Shown here: positions 46,010 through 56,321 of the stretch, in pieces | Position numbering within the stretch: position 1 is the first letter of the stretch | How the letters are laid out: each line of letters starts with the position of its first letter | NCBI GenBank assembly: GCA_024643345.1 | Contig: JAHENB010000006.1 | Span: 1-64,000 of the forward strand | Origin: Maribacter sp. | Lineage (GTDB): Bacteria > Bacteroidota > Bacteroidia > Flavobacteriales > Flavobacteriaceae | Length of the DNA: 64,000 nt | Reading direction: 5' to 3' | Notes under the pieces: model-generated | The model's database searches: none | Told to the model about the DNA's origin: nothing | What the model saw: the letters and a program-made list of their open reading frames with translations, nothing else | Position numbers and translations under genes: made by a program

Positions 46010-46553
46010 CTATGAGTTGTTTTCTAAGGCTTTCTTTCGCCCTTGAGATCGTTGTTCGGCAATTGGCATAGCTGATGTTCATAATCGTGCTGATTTCCTC
46101 ATAATCATAACCTTCGATTAAATGTAAGGTCAAAGCGATTCTGTAATTGTTTTTTAAACGTTTCATGGTTTCCATTACTTGTTGAGCCTTCAGTTCAGTA
46201 AACACATGATCCGATTCAATGCCATCATCAGCTTCGACCTTGTACATTACATCTTCTAGGTCGACCTCGTTTTTTTTCTGTTGCTTTCGGTAATGGTAAA
46301 TACTATTGTTGACCACGATCCGTTTTAGCCAGGAACCAAAGCTCACTTCCGCTTTAAAGGTCTGCAGTTTCGTGAACGCATTCAAAAACGATTCCTGCAT
46401 AATGTCTTCCGCTTCGGCACTGTCTTTCACAATCCTAAGGGCAATATTGTACATGGCCTTATAATAGCGATTGTAAACTTCCAATTGCGCGCTTTGTTTC
46501 CCTTCAATACACCATTGCAATAGCGTATCAATATGTTCTCTTTTGTGGCTCAA
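46002..46553 (-). CDS. ECF-type RNA polymerase sigma-70 factor
   Basis: YNRYYKAMYNIALRIVKDSAEAEDIMQESFLNAFTKLQTF...SFGSWLKRIVVNNSIYHYRK...LHLIEGYDYEEISTIMNISYANCRTTISRAKESLRKQL. Confidence 0.95.
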   Translation of the reverse strand: MSHKREHIDTLLQWCIEGKQSAQLEVYNRYYKAMYNIALRIVKDSAEAEDIMQESFLNAFTKLQTFKAEVSFGSWLKRIVVNNSIYHYRKQQKKNEVDLEDVMYKVEADDGIESDHVFTELKAQQVMETMKRLKNNYRIALTLHLIEGYDYEEISTIMNISYANCRTTISRAKESLRKQLIDA

Positions 46554-46910
46554 AAAGTGAATGGTTTGACTAATAGATGAAGGAAGTTAGGGATTGTTAC
46601 AGTTTATTCTGAAAAAATTGATCACAATGACCAGTTAAGTGTTAACTATATTTAACTACAACCGAACGATAAAACCCAACTTAACTTTAAAATAGCTAAA
46701 TGTATATGAATAATTGGACCTTTCTGCCCGCAAGACTTCAAGGGTTTTTTGCTTTTAAGCCTTTATGGCACAACAATTGTCCATTAGGGGGTGAACGCAG
46801 TGCAAGAAGTGCATGAATATTGAATGCTTTCAGGCGATGTGGCTGCAAAACAATAATTTTAACGAACATGATTTCTGTTCCTGAAATGACAGAATGACCG
46901 AAAAATAACT

Positions 46911-49373
46911 ATGGGAGCATCCAAATTTTCCAATTTTGACAATATGTCGTTGCATACCTTTGATGAAGATGCAGAACTTATACCTTTACTGACCGCGGAG
47001 GACGAAGAGCAAATGAACAGCGAAACACTGCCCGAAACTTTGCCCATCCTACCTTTGCGCAATACCGTCCTGTTCCCCGGCGTGGTAATTCCGATCACCG
47101 CAGGAAGGGACAAATCGATCAACCTGATCAAAGATGCCAATAACGGAAGCAAAGTGATAGGAGTGGTCTCCCAAAAAGACGAGACCACCGAAAACCCCGA
47201 TATTGACGATATCAATACTTTGGGCACCGTTGCCAAAATACTGCGGGTACTTCAAATGCCAGACGGCAATACAACAGTGATCATTCAGGGCAAAAAGAGG
47301 TTCGAAATCGCCGAGGTACTCACCAAAAAACCTTACCTAACGGCAACGATAAGGGAAACCAAAGAAAAGAGGCCCAAAGAGGGTGATAAAGAATTTTCGG
47401 CCATTATCGATAACATCAAGGAACTGGCCCTGAAAATCATAAAAATCAATCCCAATATTCCAAGTGAGGCTTCCTTCGCCATACAGAATATCCAAAGTAA
47501 TTCGTTTTTGATCAATTTTGTGTCCTCCAACCTCAATTTGAGCGTAGAGGAGAAACAAGATCTTTTGGAAATCAACAGTTTGAAAGATAGGGCTTTGGCC
47601 ACCTTAAAGTATATGGACATGGAGCTCCAGAAACTGGAGTTGAAAAATGTGATTCATTCCAAAGTGAGGAGCGATATGGACCAACAGCAGCGCGAGTATT
47701 TTCTGCATCAACAAATGAAGACCATCCAAGAAGAATTGGGCGGGGTATCCTATGATGAGGAAATACAGGAAATGCGCGTGAGGGCGAAAAAGAAGAAATG
47801 GAACAAAAAGGTCGCAGAATATTTTGAAAAGGAATTGGCCAAAATGCAACGCATGAATCCACAGGTGGCCGAATATTCCATCCAAAGAAATTATCTTGAT
47901 TTGCTGTTGGACTTGCCATGGAACGAATATTCAAAAGACAAGTTTGATCTAAAACGGGCACAAAAAATTCTGGATCGAGATCATTATGGACTCGAGGATG
48001 TGAAACGCAGAATCATCGAATACCTTGCCGTTCTGAAGCTACGTAACGACATGAAGTCCCCTATCCTATGTCTGTATGGCCCACCAGGGGTAGGTAAGAC
48101 CTCCTTGGGCAAATCTGTAGCGGAGGCTTTGGGCAGGGAATATGTGCGCATGTCGTTGGGCGGGCTGCGCGATGAAGCGGAGATCCGGGGCCACCGAAAA
48201 ACCTATATAGGGGCAATGCCGGGAAGAATTATCCAGAGCATCAAAAAGGCGGGCACCTCCAATCCCGTTTTTATCTTAGACGAAATCGATAAACTGTCGA
48301 ACAGTAATCAGGGCGATCCTTCATCGGCGATGCTCGAAGTACTGGATCCCGAGCAGAACAATGATTTCCATGATAATTTTCTGGAACTGGGCTATGACCT
48401 ATCGAAGGTCATGTTCATTGCAACGGCAAACAACCTTTCCAACATTCAGCCCGCATTGCTGGATCGTATGGAAATCATCAATGTTACGGGGTATACGATT
48501 GAGGAAAAAGTGGAGATTGCCAAAAGACATCTTTTGCCAAAACAGCTCAAGGAACATGGTCTGTTGTCTAAACACCTCAAAATAGGAAAGTTACAAATGG
48601 AAAAGATCGTTGAGGGATACACTAGGGAATCTGGGGTGCGCTCTTTGGAAAAACAAATTGCCAAAATGGTACGCTACGCGGCAAAATCGATAGCCATTGA
48701 AGAGGAATACGAAGTGAGGGTAAGCAATGATGACATTGAAAAGGTTTTGGGCCCACCGCGGATGGAACGCGACAAATATGAAAACAACGAGGTGGCCGGG
48801 GTGGTTACGGGTTTGGCATGGACTAGCGTGGGAGGGGATATTCTTTTTATCGAATCGATTATTTCAAAAGGGAAAGGCGACCTGAATATTACTGGTAACC
48901 TTGGGAAGGTAATGAAAGAATCGGCTACCATTGCCATGGAATACATCAAGGCGAACGCCGATCGATTCGATATCGATCCGGATGTTTTTTCGAAGTATAA
49001 TGTGCACATCCACGTGCCCGAGGGCGCCACCCCAAAAGATGGTCCGAGTGCCGGTATTACCATGCTCACTTCCTTGGTGTCACTGTTCACCCAACGCAGG
49101 GTAAAGAAGAGTCTGGCCATGACCGGGGAGATAACCCTTAGGGGCAAAGTGCTACCGGTTGGGGGCATCAAGGAGAAGATTCTTGCTGCAAAACGGGCCA
49201 GGATAAAGGAAATTATTTTGTGCAAGGACAATGAAAAGGATATCTTGGAAATTAAACCGGAATATCTGAAAGGCCTTACTTTTCATTATGTGACCGACAT
49301 GCATGAGGTTATCGAATTGGCCATCACCGATGAAAAGGTCAAGAACGCCAAAGCATTTTTAAGTACGCCTTAA
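46911..49373 (+). CDS. lon: ATP-dependent endopeptidase La
   Basis: [65 protein letters not shown] (catalytic Ser); [25 protein letters not shown]. Confidence 0.98.
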   Translation: MGASKFSNFDNMSLHTFDEDAELIPLLTAEDEEQMNSETLPETLPILPLRNTVLFPGVVIPITAGRDKSINLIKDANNGSKVIGVVSQKDETTENPDIDDINTLGTVAKILRVLQMPDGNTTVIIQGKKRFEIAEVLTKKPYLTATIRETKEKRPKEGDKEFSAIIDNIKELALKIIKINPNIPSEASFAIQNIQSNSFLINFVSSNLNLSVEEKQDLLEINSLKDRALATLKYMDMELQKLELKNVIHSKVRSDMDQQQREYFLHQQMKTIQEELGGVSYDEEIQEMRVRAKKKKWNKKVAEYFEKELAKMQRMNPQVAEYSIQRNYLDLLLDLPWNEYSKDKFDLKRAQKILDRDHYGLEDVKRRIIEYLAVLKLRNDMKSPILCLYGPPGVGKTSLGKSVAEALGREYVRMSLGGLRDEAEIRGHRKTYIGAMPGRIIQSIKKAGTSNPVFILDEIDKLSNSNQGDPSSAMLEVLDPEQNNDFHDNFLELGYDLSKVMFIATANNLSNIQPALLDRMEIINVTGYTIEEKVEIAKRHLLPKQLKEHGLLSKHLKIGKLQMEKIVEGYTRESGVRSLEKQIAKMVRYAAKSIAIEEEYEVRVSNDDIEKVLGPPRMERDKYENNEVAGVVTGLAWTSVGGDILFIESIISKGKGDLNITGNLGKVMKESATIAMEYIKANADRFDIDPDVFSKYNVHIHVPEGATPKDGPSAGITMLTSLVSLFTQRRVKKSLAMTGEITLRGKVLPVGGIKEKILAAKRARIKEIILCKDNEKDILEIKPEYLKGLTFHYVTDMHEVIELAITDEKVKNAKAFLSTP

Positions 49374-49431
49374 TTTGCTGTTTGTGCTCAGATTATAATC
49401 GATTTAGAATGTACGCGTATATTTTTCTGCC

Positions 49432-49439
49432 TATTTTTG
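49432..49439 (+). promoter_or_regulatory. Candidate -7 box (TATTTTTG) four bp before cmk ATG
   Basis: TATTTTTG at 49432-49439, ATG at 49444. No obvious -33 TTTG at the standard spacing. Confidence 0.4.
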
Positions 49440-49443
49440 GTCA

Positions 49444-50133
49444 ATGCAAAAAATCACAATAGCAATTGACGGTTACTCGTCGACCGGTAAAAGTACCATT
49501 GCCAAGCAACTGGCGAAATCTTTAGGGTACGTATATGTTGATACCGGCGCAATGTACAGGGCGGTTACCCTTTTTGCCATGCGCAATGGATTCGTTGGCG
49601 GAGACAGACAAAATTTTGATGCCCTGGTACGTCTATTGCCTAAAATAGATCTTCAGTTTATGTTCAACAAAGCCTTGGGCTATTCTGAAATGTATCTCAA
49701 CGGGGAGAATGTCGAACAAGAAATCCGTAAGCTGCAAGTTTCCAAATATGTAAGCAAAATTGCAGAGATTGAACAAGTGCGTTACAAGTTGGTCGAAATG
49801 CAGCGGCAAATGGGCCTGGAAAAGGGTATTGTTATGGATGGTCGCGATATAGGAACGGTGGTTTTTCCGGATGCGGAACTTAAAGTCTTTATGACCGCCT
49901 CGCCAGAGGCCAGGGCTGCAAGGCGCTATAAAGAATTGTTGGAAAAAGGGGAAGCGGTGACCTACCAAGAGGTTTTGAAGAATGTTCAGGAGCGTGACCA
50001 TATCGATTCACATCGCGAATTTTCTCCCTTGATGAAGGCCGTTGACGCCATTGAATTCGACAATACAGATATGGGCCTCAAAGAACAGTACGAGCGTCTT
50101 TATAATTACGCCTTAAGGGTGATCAACAAGTAG
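49444..50133 (+). CDS. cmk: Cytidylate kinase
   Basis: ITIAIDGYSSTGKSTIAKQLAKSLGYVYVDTGAMYRAVTLFA; VMDGRDIGTVVFPDAELKVFMTASPEARAARRYKEL; RDHIDSHREFSPL. Confidence 0.97.
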   Translation: MQKITIAIDGYSSTGKSTIAKQLAKSLGYVYVDTGAMYRAVTLFAMRNGFVGGDRQNFDALVRLLPKIDLQFMFNKALGYSEMYLNGENVEQEIRKLQVSKYVSKIAEIEQVRYKLVEMQRQMGLEKGIVMDGRDIGTVVFPDAELKVFMTASPEARAARRYKELLEKGEAVTYQEVLKNVQERDHIDSHREFSPLMKAVDAIEFDNTDMGLKEQYERLYNYALRVINK

Positions 50134-50141
50134 CGAAGGAA

Positions 50142-50167
50142 ATAAAAAAGGACGTGTCGCCACGTCC
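50142..50167 (-). terminator. Rho-independent terminator of the LysM gene
   Basis: Minus strand GGACGTGgcgaCACGTCC followed by TTTTTTATT. Confidence 0.8.
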
Positions 50168-50192
50168 CTTACATTAAAATTACAGAATCTCC

Positions 50193-50573
50193 TTATAAAT
50201 TAGGAATCACTAGAACTTGATCGGGATGTATCATATCCGGATTTTTCAAAATATTGGTATTTGCTGAAAAAAGCTGCTTGTATTTCATGGGGTCACCATA
50301 GTAATGTTTTGCAATTTTGCTTAAAGACTCCCCACTCTTCACGATATGTCTGTGATAAACAGAATCATCCGCTACGGTAATGTTCGCTTTGATATCAGAA
50401 GGACTTTCCCCTCCTATTTCTTTAATCTTATCCCATAGAAGATCTTTTTCGTAAGGTGTTTTGGCTTCCCCTTTTACTTTGAGAATACCACCTTCCTCGG
50501 TGACGTTGCCATCTTTGATGCCCAATTGCTCACCAAGGTTCAATACCCCTTGATACTTTGCTTTAACACTCAT
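50193..50573 (-). CDS. LysM domain-containing protein (YgaU/Kbp-like)
   Basis: YHRHIVKSGESLSKIAKHYYGDPMKYKQLFSANTNILKNPDMIHPDQVLVIPNL. ATG 50573. Confidence 0.93.
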   Translation of the reverse strand: MSVKAKYQGVLNLGEQLGIKDGNVTEEGGILKVKGEAKTPYEKDLLWDKIKEIGGESPSDIKANITVADDSVYHRHIVKSGESLSKIAKHYYGDPMKYKQLFSANTNILKNPDMIHPDQVLVIPNL

Positions 50574-50847
50574 AATTAATAGGATTATAGTTTTTATTAT
50601 TTGAAGATACAAGATAGCGATTTCAGATAGTTTTTTTGTTGATTTTTCGAATAAAAAAAAGCTTCAAACCTCATGTAACGCTCAATGTTTTTGCAAAAAA
50701 AGAAATGATTATGGGTCTGGCGTTCATCATTGTTTTTTGCTGCAATTTTTCTTGACTTAAGGGTCCTGATCAAATCCTTTCTGACCTTATTTTGGAAAAG
50801 ACCGGCGGTATCATGAAAATTGGGTTGGTATTGCCATTATAAAGTTG

Positions 50848-50855
50848 TATTTTTG
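50848..50855 (+). promoter_or_regulatory. Candidate -7 box (TATTTTTG) for rpsA
   Basis: TATTTTTG with an upstream TTGG near 50824; implies a leader of ~110 nt. Confidence 0.5.
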
Positions 50856-50971
50856 CCGTCCTTTTTAGACAATGAATCAGGAGAAAAAGGGAAAAACGAA
50901 AATATAAATAACAGCTTTCGTGATTATTGTTTAACTCTTGTGCCATCACGGAATACAAATTAAATCAGCAA

Positions 50972-52810
50972 ATGGCTGAAGAAAAAACAATCGCCGAAGT
51001 AGAAGAAACTACAGTGGCAACAGAAGAAAATAAGGTAGCAGCTCCAGTACAAGACCCTAAAGAATTTCTAGAGAATTTCGATTGGGACAAGTACGAGCAG
51101 GGTATTGAAAAGGTTGATGACACCAAACTTAAGGAGTTCGAGTCTTTGGTAGCCGAAAACTTTGTAGATACTGCAGACGCTGAAGTGGTTCAAGGAACCG
51201 TGGTCTATCTTACGGATCGTGAAGCGATCATCGACATCAATGCGAAATCGGAGGGCGTGATATCCCTTAACGAATTTAGATATAATCCCGGTCTTAAGGT
51301 CGGTGATAAGGTAGATGTACTTATTGATATCCGTGAAGATAAAAGTGGCCAATTGGTATTGTCCCATAGAAAGGCCCGTACCATTATGGCGTGGGAGCGG
51401 GTAAATAAGGCCCATGACAAAGAAGAAGTGGTGAGTGGTTTTGTAAAATGTAGAACCAAGGGCGGAATGATCGTTGATGTTTTCGGCATCGAAGCGTTTT
51501 TACCCGGTTCACAAATCGATGTGAAACCCATTCGCGATTATGATCAATATGTGAATAAAACCATGGAATTCAAAGTGGTTAAGATCAACCATGAATTCAA
51601 AAACGTGGTCGTATCTCATAAAGCCTTGATCGAGGCAGATATTGAAGAACAGAAAAAGGAAATCATCAGCCAATTGGAGAAAGGCCAAGTATTGGAAGGG
51701 GTTGTCAAAAACATCACTTCTTATGGCGTATTCATCGATTTGGGCGGCGTAGATGGTTTGATACATATCACCGACCTTTCATGGAGTAGGATAAACCATC
51801 CCAACGAAGTCGTTGAACTTGACCAGAAGCTGAATGTGGTCATCTTGGATTTTGATGAAAATAAATCCCGAATTCAATTGGGTCTTAAGCAACTGGAGAA
51901 ACATCCATGGGATGCGCTCAGCGATGAGATCAAAATTGGGGATAAGGTAAAGGGCAAGGTCGTGGTCATAGCAGATTATGGTGCTTTTATTGAAGTGGTA
52001 GAAGGCGTTGAAGGGCTGATCCACGTTTCTGAAATGTCATGGTCTACCCACCTCCGTTCTGCACAGGATTTCGTGAAAGTTGGTGATGAGATCGAGGCCG
52101 TGGTTTTGACATTGGATCGTGAAGATCGTAAAATGTCGTTGGGTGTCAAACAATTGACCCCCGATCCCTGGACCGATATTACTTCCAAATATCCTGTTGG
52201 TTCAAGACATACCGGAATCGTAAGGAACTATACCAATTTTGGAGTCTTCGTAGAATTGGAAGAAGGTATCGATGGCTTGATCTACATCTCGGATCTGTCA
52301 TGGACCAAGAAAATAAAACACCCATCTGAATTTGTAACCGTCGGCGATAAACTTGAGGTGGAGGTATTGGAGCTCGATGTTGAAGGCAGAAAATTGAGCC
52401 TTGGACATAAGCAAACCACTGAAAACCCTTGGGATAAATATGAATCTGAATTCGCAGTGGGTACCGTTCACAAGGGCGCCATTGCCGAAATTGTAGATAA
52501 GGGTGCTACCATTGATTTCAATGAAGACATCACCGCATTTATACCGCAACGCCATTTAGAAAAGGAAGATGGTAAAAAATTGGCCAAAGGCGAAGAAGCG
52601 GAATTCAAAATCATTGAGTTCAATAAAGATTTCAAACGGGTAGTTGCAAGTCATACTGCCATCTTTAGGGAAGAAGAGGAACGCAATGTGAAGGCGGCCG
52701 TTAAGAAGGCAAAAGCTAGCGCAGATGAGGCTAAGCCTACCTTAGGCGATGCCAATGAGCAACTGCAGGCCTTAAAGGACAAAATGGAAGCCAAAGCCAA
52801 GAAGAAATAA
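50972..52810 (+). CDS. rpsA: 30S ribosomal protein S1
   Basis: Multiple S1 repeats (GVVKNITSYGVFIDLGGVDGLIHITDLSW; GKVVVIADYGAFIEVVEGVEGLIHVSEMSW; GIVRNYTNFGVFVELEEGIDGLIYISDLSW). ATG 50972. Confidence 0.97.
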   Translation: MAEEKTIAEVEETTVATEENKVAAPVQDPKEFLENFDWDKYEQGIEKVDDTKLKEFESLVAENFVDTADAEVVQGTVVYLTDREAIIDINAKSEGVISLNEFRYNPGLKVGDKVDVLIDIREDKSGQLVLSHRKARTIMAWERVNKAHDKEEVVSGFVKCRTKGGMIVDVFGIEAFLPGSQIDVKPIRDYDQYVNKTMEFKVVKINHEFKNVVVSHKALIEADIEEQKKEIISQLEKGQVLEGVVKNITSYGVFIDLGGVDGLIHITDLSWSRINHPNEVVELDQKLNVVILDFDENKSRIQLGLKQLEKHPWDALSDEIKIGDKVKGKVVVIADYGAFIEVVEGVEGLIHVSEMSWSTHLRSAQDFVKVGDEIEAVVLTLDREDRKMSLGVKQLTPDPWTDITSKYPVGSRHTGIVRNYTNFGVFVELEEGIDGLIYISDLSWTKKIKHPSEFVTVGDKLEVEVLELDVEGRKLSLGHKQTTENPWDKYESEFAVGTVHKGAIAEIVDKGATIDFNEDITAFIPQRHLEKEDGKKLAKGEEAEFKIIEFNKDFKRVVASHTAIFREEEERNVKAAVKKAKASADEAKPTLGDANEQLQALKDKMEAKAKKK

Positions 52811-52855
52811 GTTTTTCTTGACTTTTCAGACGCATTGCGCGTTGATGAATAATGG

Positions 52856-52882
52856 GCCCCGGGGTAACAGCCGGGGCTTTTT
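52856..52882 (+). terminator. Rho-independent terminator of rpsA
   Basis: GCCCCGG-ggtaacag-CCGGGGC followed by TTTTT. Confidence 0.9.
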
Positions 52883-52927
52883 ATTGCGATATATCCGATG
52901 CTTAATTAAATTTACTGGGGAATTCCC

Positions 52928-52935
52928 TATTTTTG
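52928..52935 (+). promoter_or_regulatory. Candidate -7 box (TATTTTTG) for pyrR-pyrB
   Basis: TATTTTTG upstream of the pyrR start. Confidence 0.45.
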
Positions 52936-52963
52936 CGCTGTTATCGTATTGATGTTCGAACCT

Positions 52964-53503
52964 ATGGGTCAAAAAGTACTGCTTTCCTCAAAAGAAATAA
53001 ACATCATACTTCATCGTTTGGCCTGCCAGCTCCTCGAATCCCATCTCGATTTTAAAGATACGGTGCTGATCGGGTTACAGCCGCGCGGCATATATGTGGC
53101 ACAACGTCTCAAAAAAATTTTGGTGGAAGAATATGGGGTAAAGCATATAGCCCTGGGTTTTTTGGACATTACGTTTTACCGGGACGACTTTAGAAGGGGC
53201 GATAAAACGCTTGCCGCAACCCAGACCAAAATAGATTTTTTGGTAGAGGATAAAAAAGTAGTGTTGATCGATGATGTATTGTATACGGGAAGGAGCATAA
53301 GGGCGGCCCTTACCGCCATACAATCTTTTGGAAGGCCTTCGGAAATAGAATTGTTAACTTTGATCGATAGAAGATTCAGTAGACATTTGCCCATACAACC
53401 AAATTACCGGGGAAGACAGGTCGATGCCATCAATAATGAAAAAGTGAAGGTCATGTGGAAGGAAAATGATGGGGAGGATACCGTTTATTTGGTTGATCGG
53501 TGA
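52964..53503 (+). CDS. pyrR: Bifunctional pyr operon regulator / uracil phosphoribosyltransferase
   Basis: GQKVLLSSKEINIILHRLACQLLESH; IGLQPRGIYVAQRL; VVLIDDVLYTGRSIRAAL (PRPP motif). Alternative start at 52952. Confidence 0.95.
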   Translation: MGQKVLLSSKEINIILHRLACQLLESHLDFKDTVLIGLQPRGIYVAQRLKKILVEEYGVKHIALGFLDITFYRDDFRRGDKTLAATQTKIDFLVEDKKVVLIDDVLYTGRSIRAALTAIQSFGRPSEIELLTLIDRRFSRHLPIQPNYRGRQVDAINNEKVKVMWKENDGEDTVYLVDR

Positions 53504-53579
53504 TCGGAAAATTTAGAATCATGGACAATTGCGAGCCAGACCCACTGAAATGGGACAATTATAATTGAAAAGCAACACA

Positions 53580-54506
53580 ATGGGCGATTTGAGTGTAAAC
53601 CACTTGTTGGGAATTAAATATCTGAAAAAGGAAGATATAGCGCTCATTTTTGAAACAGCCGATCATTTTAAGGAAGTGATCAATAGATCGATCAAAAAAG
53701 TACCTTCATTAAGGGATATTACCATTGCCAACATCTTTTTTGAAAGCAGTACACGAACCAAGCTTTCCTTCGAACTTGCGGAAAAACGCTTATCGGCCGA
53801 TGTGATCAATTTTGCGGCCTCCCAATCTTCTGTAAAAAAAGGCGAGACCTTGATCGATACCGTGAACAATATCTTATCGATGAAGGTAGATATGGTAGTC
53901 ATGCGGCACCCAAACCCGGGTGCCGGAATATTTCTTGCGAAAAACGTAAAGGCCTCAATCATCAATGCCGGTGATGGGGCACACGAACATCCGACCCAAG
54001 CCTTGTTGGATTCTTATTCTATCCGTGAAAAACTAGGTGGCGTTGGGGGCAAAAATGTGGTCATTGTAGGGGATATTCTTCATTCAAGGGTGGCACTTTC
54101 CAATATTTTCGCCCTAAAACTTCAGGGCGCTAACGTGAAGGTTTGCGGACCTAGAACCCTATTGCCAAAATACGTCGAAACACTTGGGGTTGGGGTGGAA
54201 ACCAATTTGAGAAAAGCCCTTAACTGGTGCGATGTGGCAAATATGTTGCGCATACAGAACGAAAGGCTCGATATCAGTTATTTTCCCACCACAAGGGAAT
54301 ATACACAGCAATTCGGTGTAAATAAGGCCCTGCTCGACAGTCTTGATAAGGAAATCGTTATCATGCACCCCGGTCCGATTAACCGAGGGGTCGAAATTAC
54401 CAGTGACGTAGCCGATTCCCAACAGTCGATCATTTTGAACCAAGTTGAAAACGGGGTCGCCATTCGTATGGCGGTCATTTATCTTTTGGCATCAAAAATT
54501 AAATAA
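53580..54506 (+). CDS. pyrB: Aspartate carbamoyltransferase catalytic subunit
   Basis: NIFFESSTRTKLSFELAEKRL; GDGAHEHPTQALLDSYSI; VDMVVMRHPNPGA; IMHPGPINRGVEI. Confidence 0.98.
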   Translation: MGDLSVNHLLGIKYLKKEDIALIFETADHFKEVINRSIKKVPSLRDITIANIFFESSTRTKLSFELAEKRLSADVINFAASQSSVKKGETLIDTVNNILSMKVDMVVMRHPNPGAGIFLAKNVKASIINAGDGAHEHPTQALLDSYSIREKLGGVGGKNVVIVGDILHSRVALSNIFALKLQGANVKVCGPRTLLPKYVETLGVGVETNLRKALNWCDVANMLRIQNERLDISYFPTTREYTQQFGVNKALLDSLDKEIVIMHPGPINRGVEITSDVADSQQSIILNQVENGVAIRMAVIYLLASKIK

Positions 54507-54513
54507 AACAGCT

Positions 54514-54846
54514 ATGATATTTGACAATGACGGCAACACGACGATCGTTTTTCAGGAGAATATCGCCCTTTCAAAATTTTTGGAAAACCTGAAAGGGGCC
54601 TATCCCAAGATAAAGAACGACAACATTATAGTAAACCTCTTTTCCTTTTCGAAATTGAGGGCAGATGACATTTTAGAGTTCCTGCAGTTGTCGGATGAGC
54701 ACCGGGCGGGTAAAAAATCCTTTGTTTTGGTCACCGATCGGGTGGGCTATGACGAGGTACCCGATAGTATTTGTGTGGTGCCAAGCCTCCAAGAGGCCAA
54801 AGACATTATAGAAATGGAAGAAATAGAGCGAGATCTGGATATGTGA
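54514..54846 (+). CDS. Conserved hypothetical protein (STAS-like; often co-annotated with ribonuclease Z)
   Basis: MIFDNDGNTTIVFQENIALSKFLENLKGAYPKIKNDNIIVNLFSF...FVLVTDRVGYDEVPDSICVVPSLQEAKDIIEMEEIERDLDM; tight operon context. Confidence 0.7.
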   Translation: MIFDNDGNTTIVFQENIALSKFLENLKGAYPKIKNDNIIVNLFSFSKLRADDILEFLQLSDEHRAGKKSFVLVTDRVGYDEVPDSICVVPSLQEAKDIIEMEEIERDLDM

Positions 54847-55334
54847 TGGCCGAAAATTATCATTTAGCACAAATCAATATTGCTAAAATGTTGGCACCCA
54901 TAGACCATCCCAAAATGGCAGATTTTGTTGCCAATCTTGATAAAATCAATAATATAGCGGAAACAAGCCCTGGTTTTGTGTGGCGTTTAAAAGGCGAGGA
55001 CGACAATGCGACTGCGATCAGGATCTTCGAGGACGACTTTTTAATCATCAATATGTCGGTCTGGGAAACCCAGAAGGCACTTTTCGATTTTACGTATCGT
55101 TCTGACCATGTCGGAATATTTAAAAGGAAAAAAGAATGGTTCGGCCCCATGGGGGAAATGCATATGGCTTTTTGGTATGTGAGATCTGGAAATAAGCCTT
55201 CTCCCGAGGAAGCCAGAAAACGCCTGAATTACCTAAACAAATATGGCGAAACACCGTATGCCTTCACCTTTAAGGGTAAATTTGACCTTAAGGAAGCAAT
55301 CTTGTACAACCCGAAAACCGAAGGTACGGTATGA
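54846..55334 (+). CDS. DUF3291 domain-containing protein
   Basis: YHLAQINIAKMLAPIDHPKMADFVANLDKINNIAETSPGFVWRLKGEDDNATAIRIFEDDFLIINMSVWETQKALFDFTYRSDHVGIFKRKKEWF. tgATG overlap with the previous gene. Confidence 0.85.
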   Translation: MAENYHLAQINIAKMLAPIDHPKMADFVANLDKINNIAETSPGFVWRLKGEDDNATAIRIFEDDFLIINMSVWETQKALFDFTYRSDHVGIFKRKKEWFGPMGEMHMAFWYVRSGNKPSPEEARKRLNYLNKYGETPYAFTFKGKFDLKEAILYNPKTEGTV

Positions 55335-56236
55335 AACTGCATATCCTCGGTTGTTATGCGGCCACCCCAAGTACCCAGTCCAATCCAACATCACAGGTTC
55401 TGGAAGTAAAGAACCATCTTTTTCTTATCGATTGTGGGGAAGGGACCCAAGTACAATTGCGAAAAAACAAAATTAAGTTCTCTAGGATCAATCATATCTT
55501 CATTTCACATTTACACGGGGACCATTTTTTCGGATTGCCAGGATTGATCTCCAGTTTCCGATTGTATGGTCGGGAGAGGGAATTACATATCTATGGTCCC
55601 AGAGGCATAAAGGAAGCCATTACCCTTCTTTTGAAATTGGGCGATTCATGGACCAATTATCCATTGCTGTTTCACGAATTGACCTCCAGTAACATGGAAA
55701 TGATCTATCAAGACGAGAAGGTCACAGTGGAAACCCTTCCCTTGGATCATAGAATTTATACCAATGGATTTTTGTTCCGTGAAAAAATTGGCGAGAGAAA
55801 GCTCGATGTAAACGGTATTGCAAAATATAAGGTCGACAAAGCGTATTTCCAAAACCTCAAATCGGGAAAAGACTTTATGCGGGCCGATGGAACGCGCATT
55901 TCCAATTCAAAGCTGACCTTTGACCCACCCAAACCAAAATCTTACGCCTATTGCAGTGATACCGCTTTTAATTTGGATCTGGTCCCAAAAATCAGGCAAG
56001 TCGATGTGCTTTATCATGAGTCCACCTTTTTGGAGTCTGAATTAAAACTATCCGCCAAAACCAAGCACTCTACCGCCCATCAAGCTGCGACCATAGCCAA
56101 GGAGGCCAATGTGGGCACCCTTATCTTGGGACATTATTCGACCCGTTATACATCGATCGACCTTTTTAAGGAGGAAGCTGAGGAAGTTTTCAAGAATATT
56201 TGGTTGGCAGATGATGGAAAAGTCTTGGAGTTTTAA
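55331..56236 (+). CDS. rnz: Ribonuclease Z
   Basis: FLIDCGEGTQVQLRKNKIKFSRINHIFISHLHGDHFFGLPGLISSFRLYGRERELHIYGP; HSTAHQAATIAKEA; LGHYSTRY. Confidence 0.97.
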   Translation: MKLHILGCYAATPSTQSNPTSQVLEVKNHLFLIDCGEGTQVQLRKNKIKFSRINHIFISHLHGDHFFGLPGLISSFRLYGRERELHIYGPRGIKEAITLLLKLGDSWTNYPLLFHELTSSNMEMIYQDEKVTVETLPLDHRIYTNGFLFREKIGERKLDVNGIAKYKVDKAYFQNLKSGKDFMRADGTRISNSKLTFDPPKPKSYAYCSDTAFNLDLVPKIRQVDVLYHESTFLESELKLSAKTKHSTAHQAATIAKEANVGTLILGHYSTRYTSIDLFKEEAEEVFKNIWLADDGKVLEF

Positions 56237-56321
56237 TATTCCGGATAAAAATCGGGATTCCATTTTACAATCTCTTTTCTTTTCATGAACTTTACCTAAC
56301 TTGAAATGAGACCATGCCATC

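Noticed and set aside
48674-49231. 185-aa minus-strand ORF inside lon
   Set aside because: Antisense of the conserved Lon proteolytic domain; low-complexity Ser/Thr-rich translation typical of shadow ORFs.
56237-56275. ATTCCG/CGGGAT hairpin after rnz
   Set aside because: Short stem with a G-T pair and no clear T-run; too weak to call a terminator.
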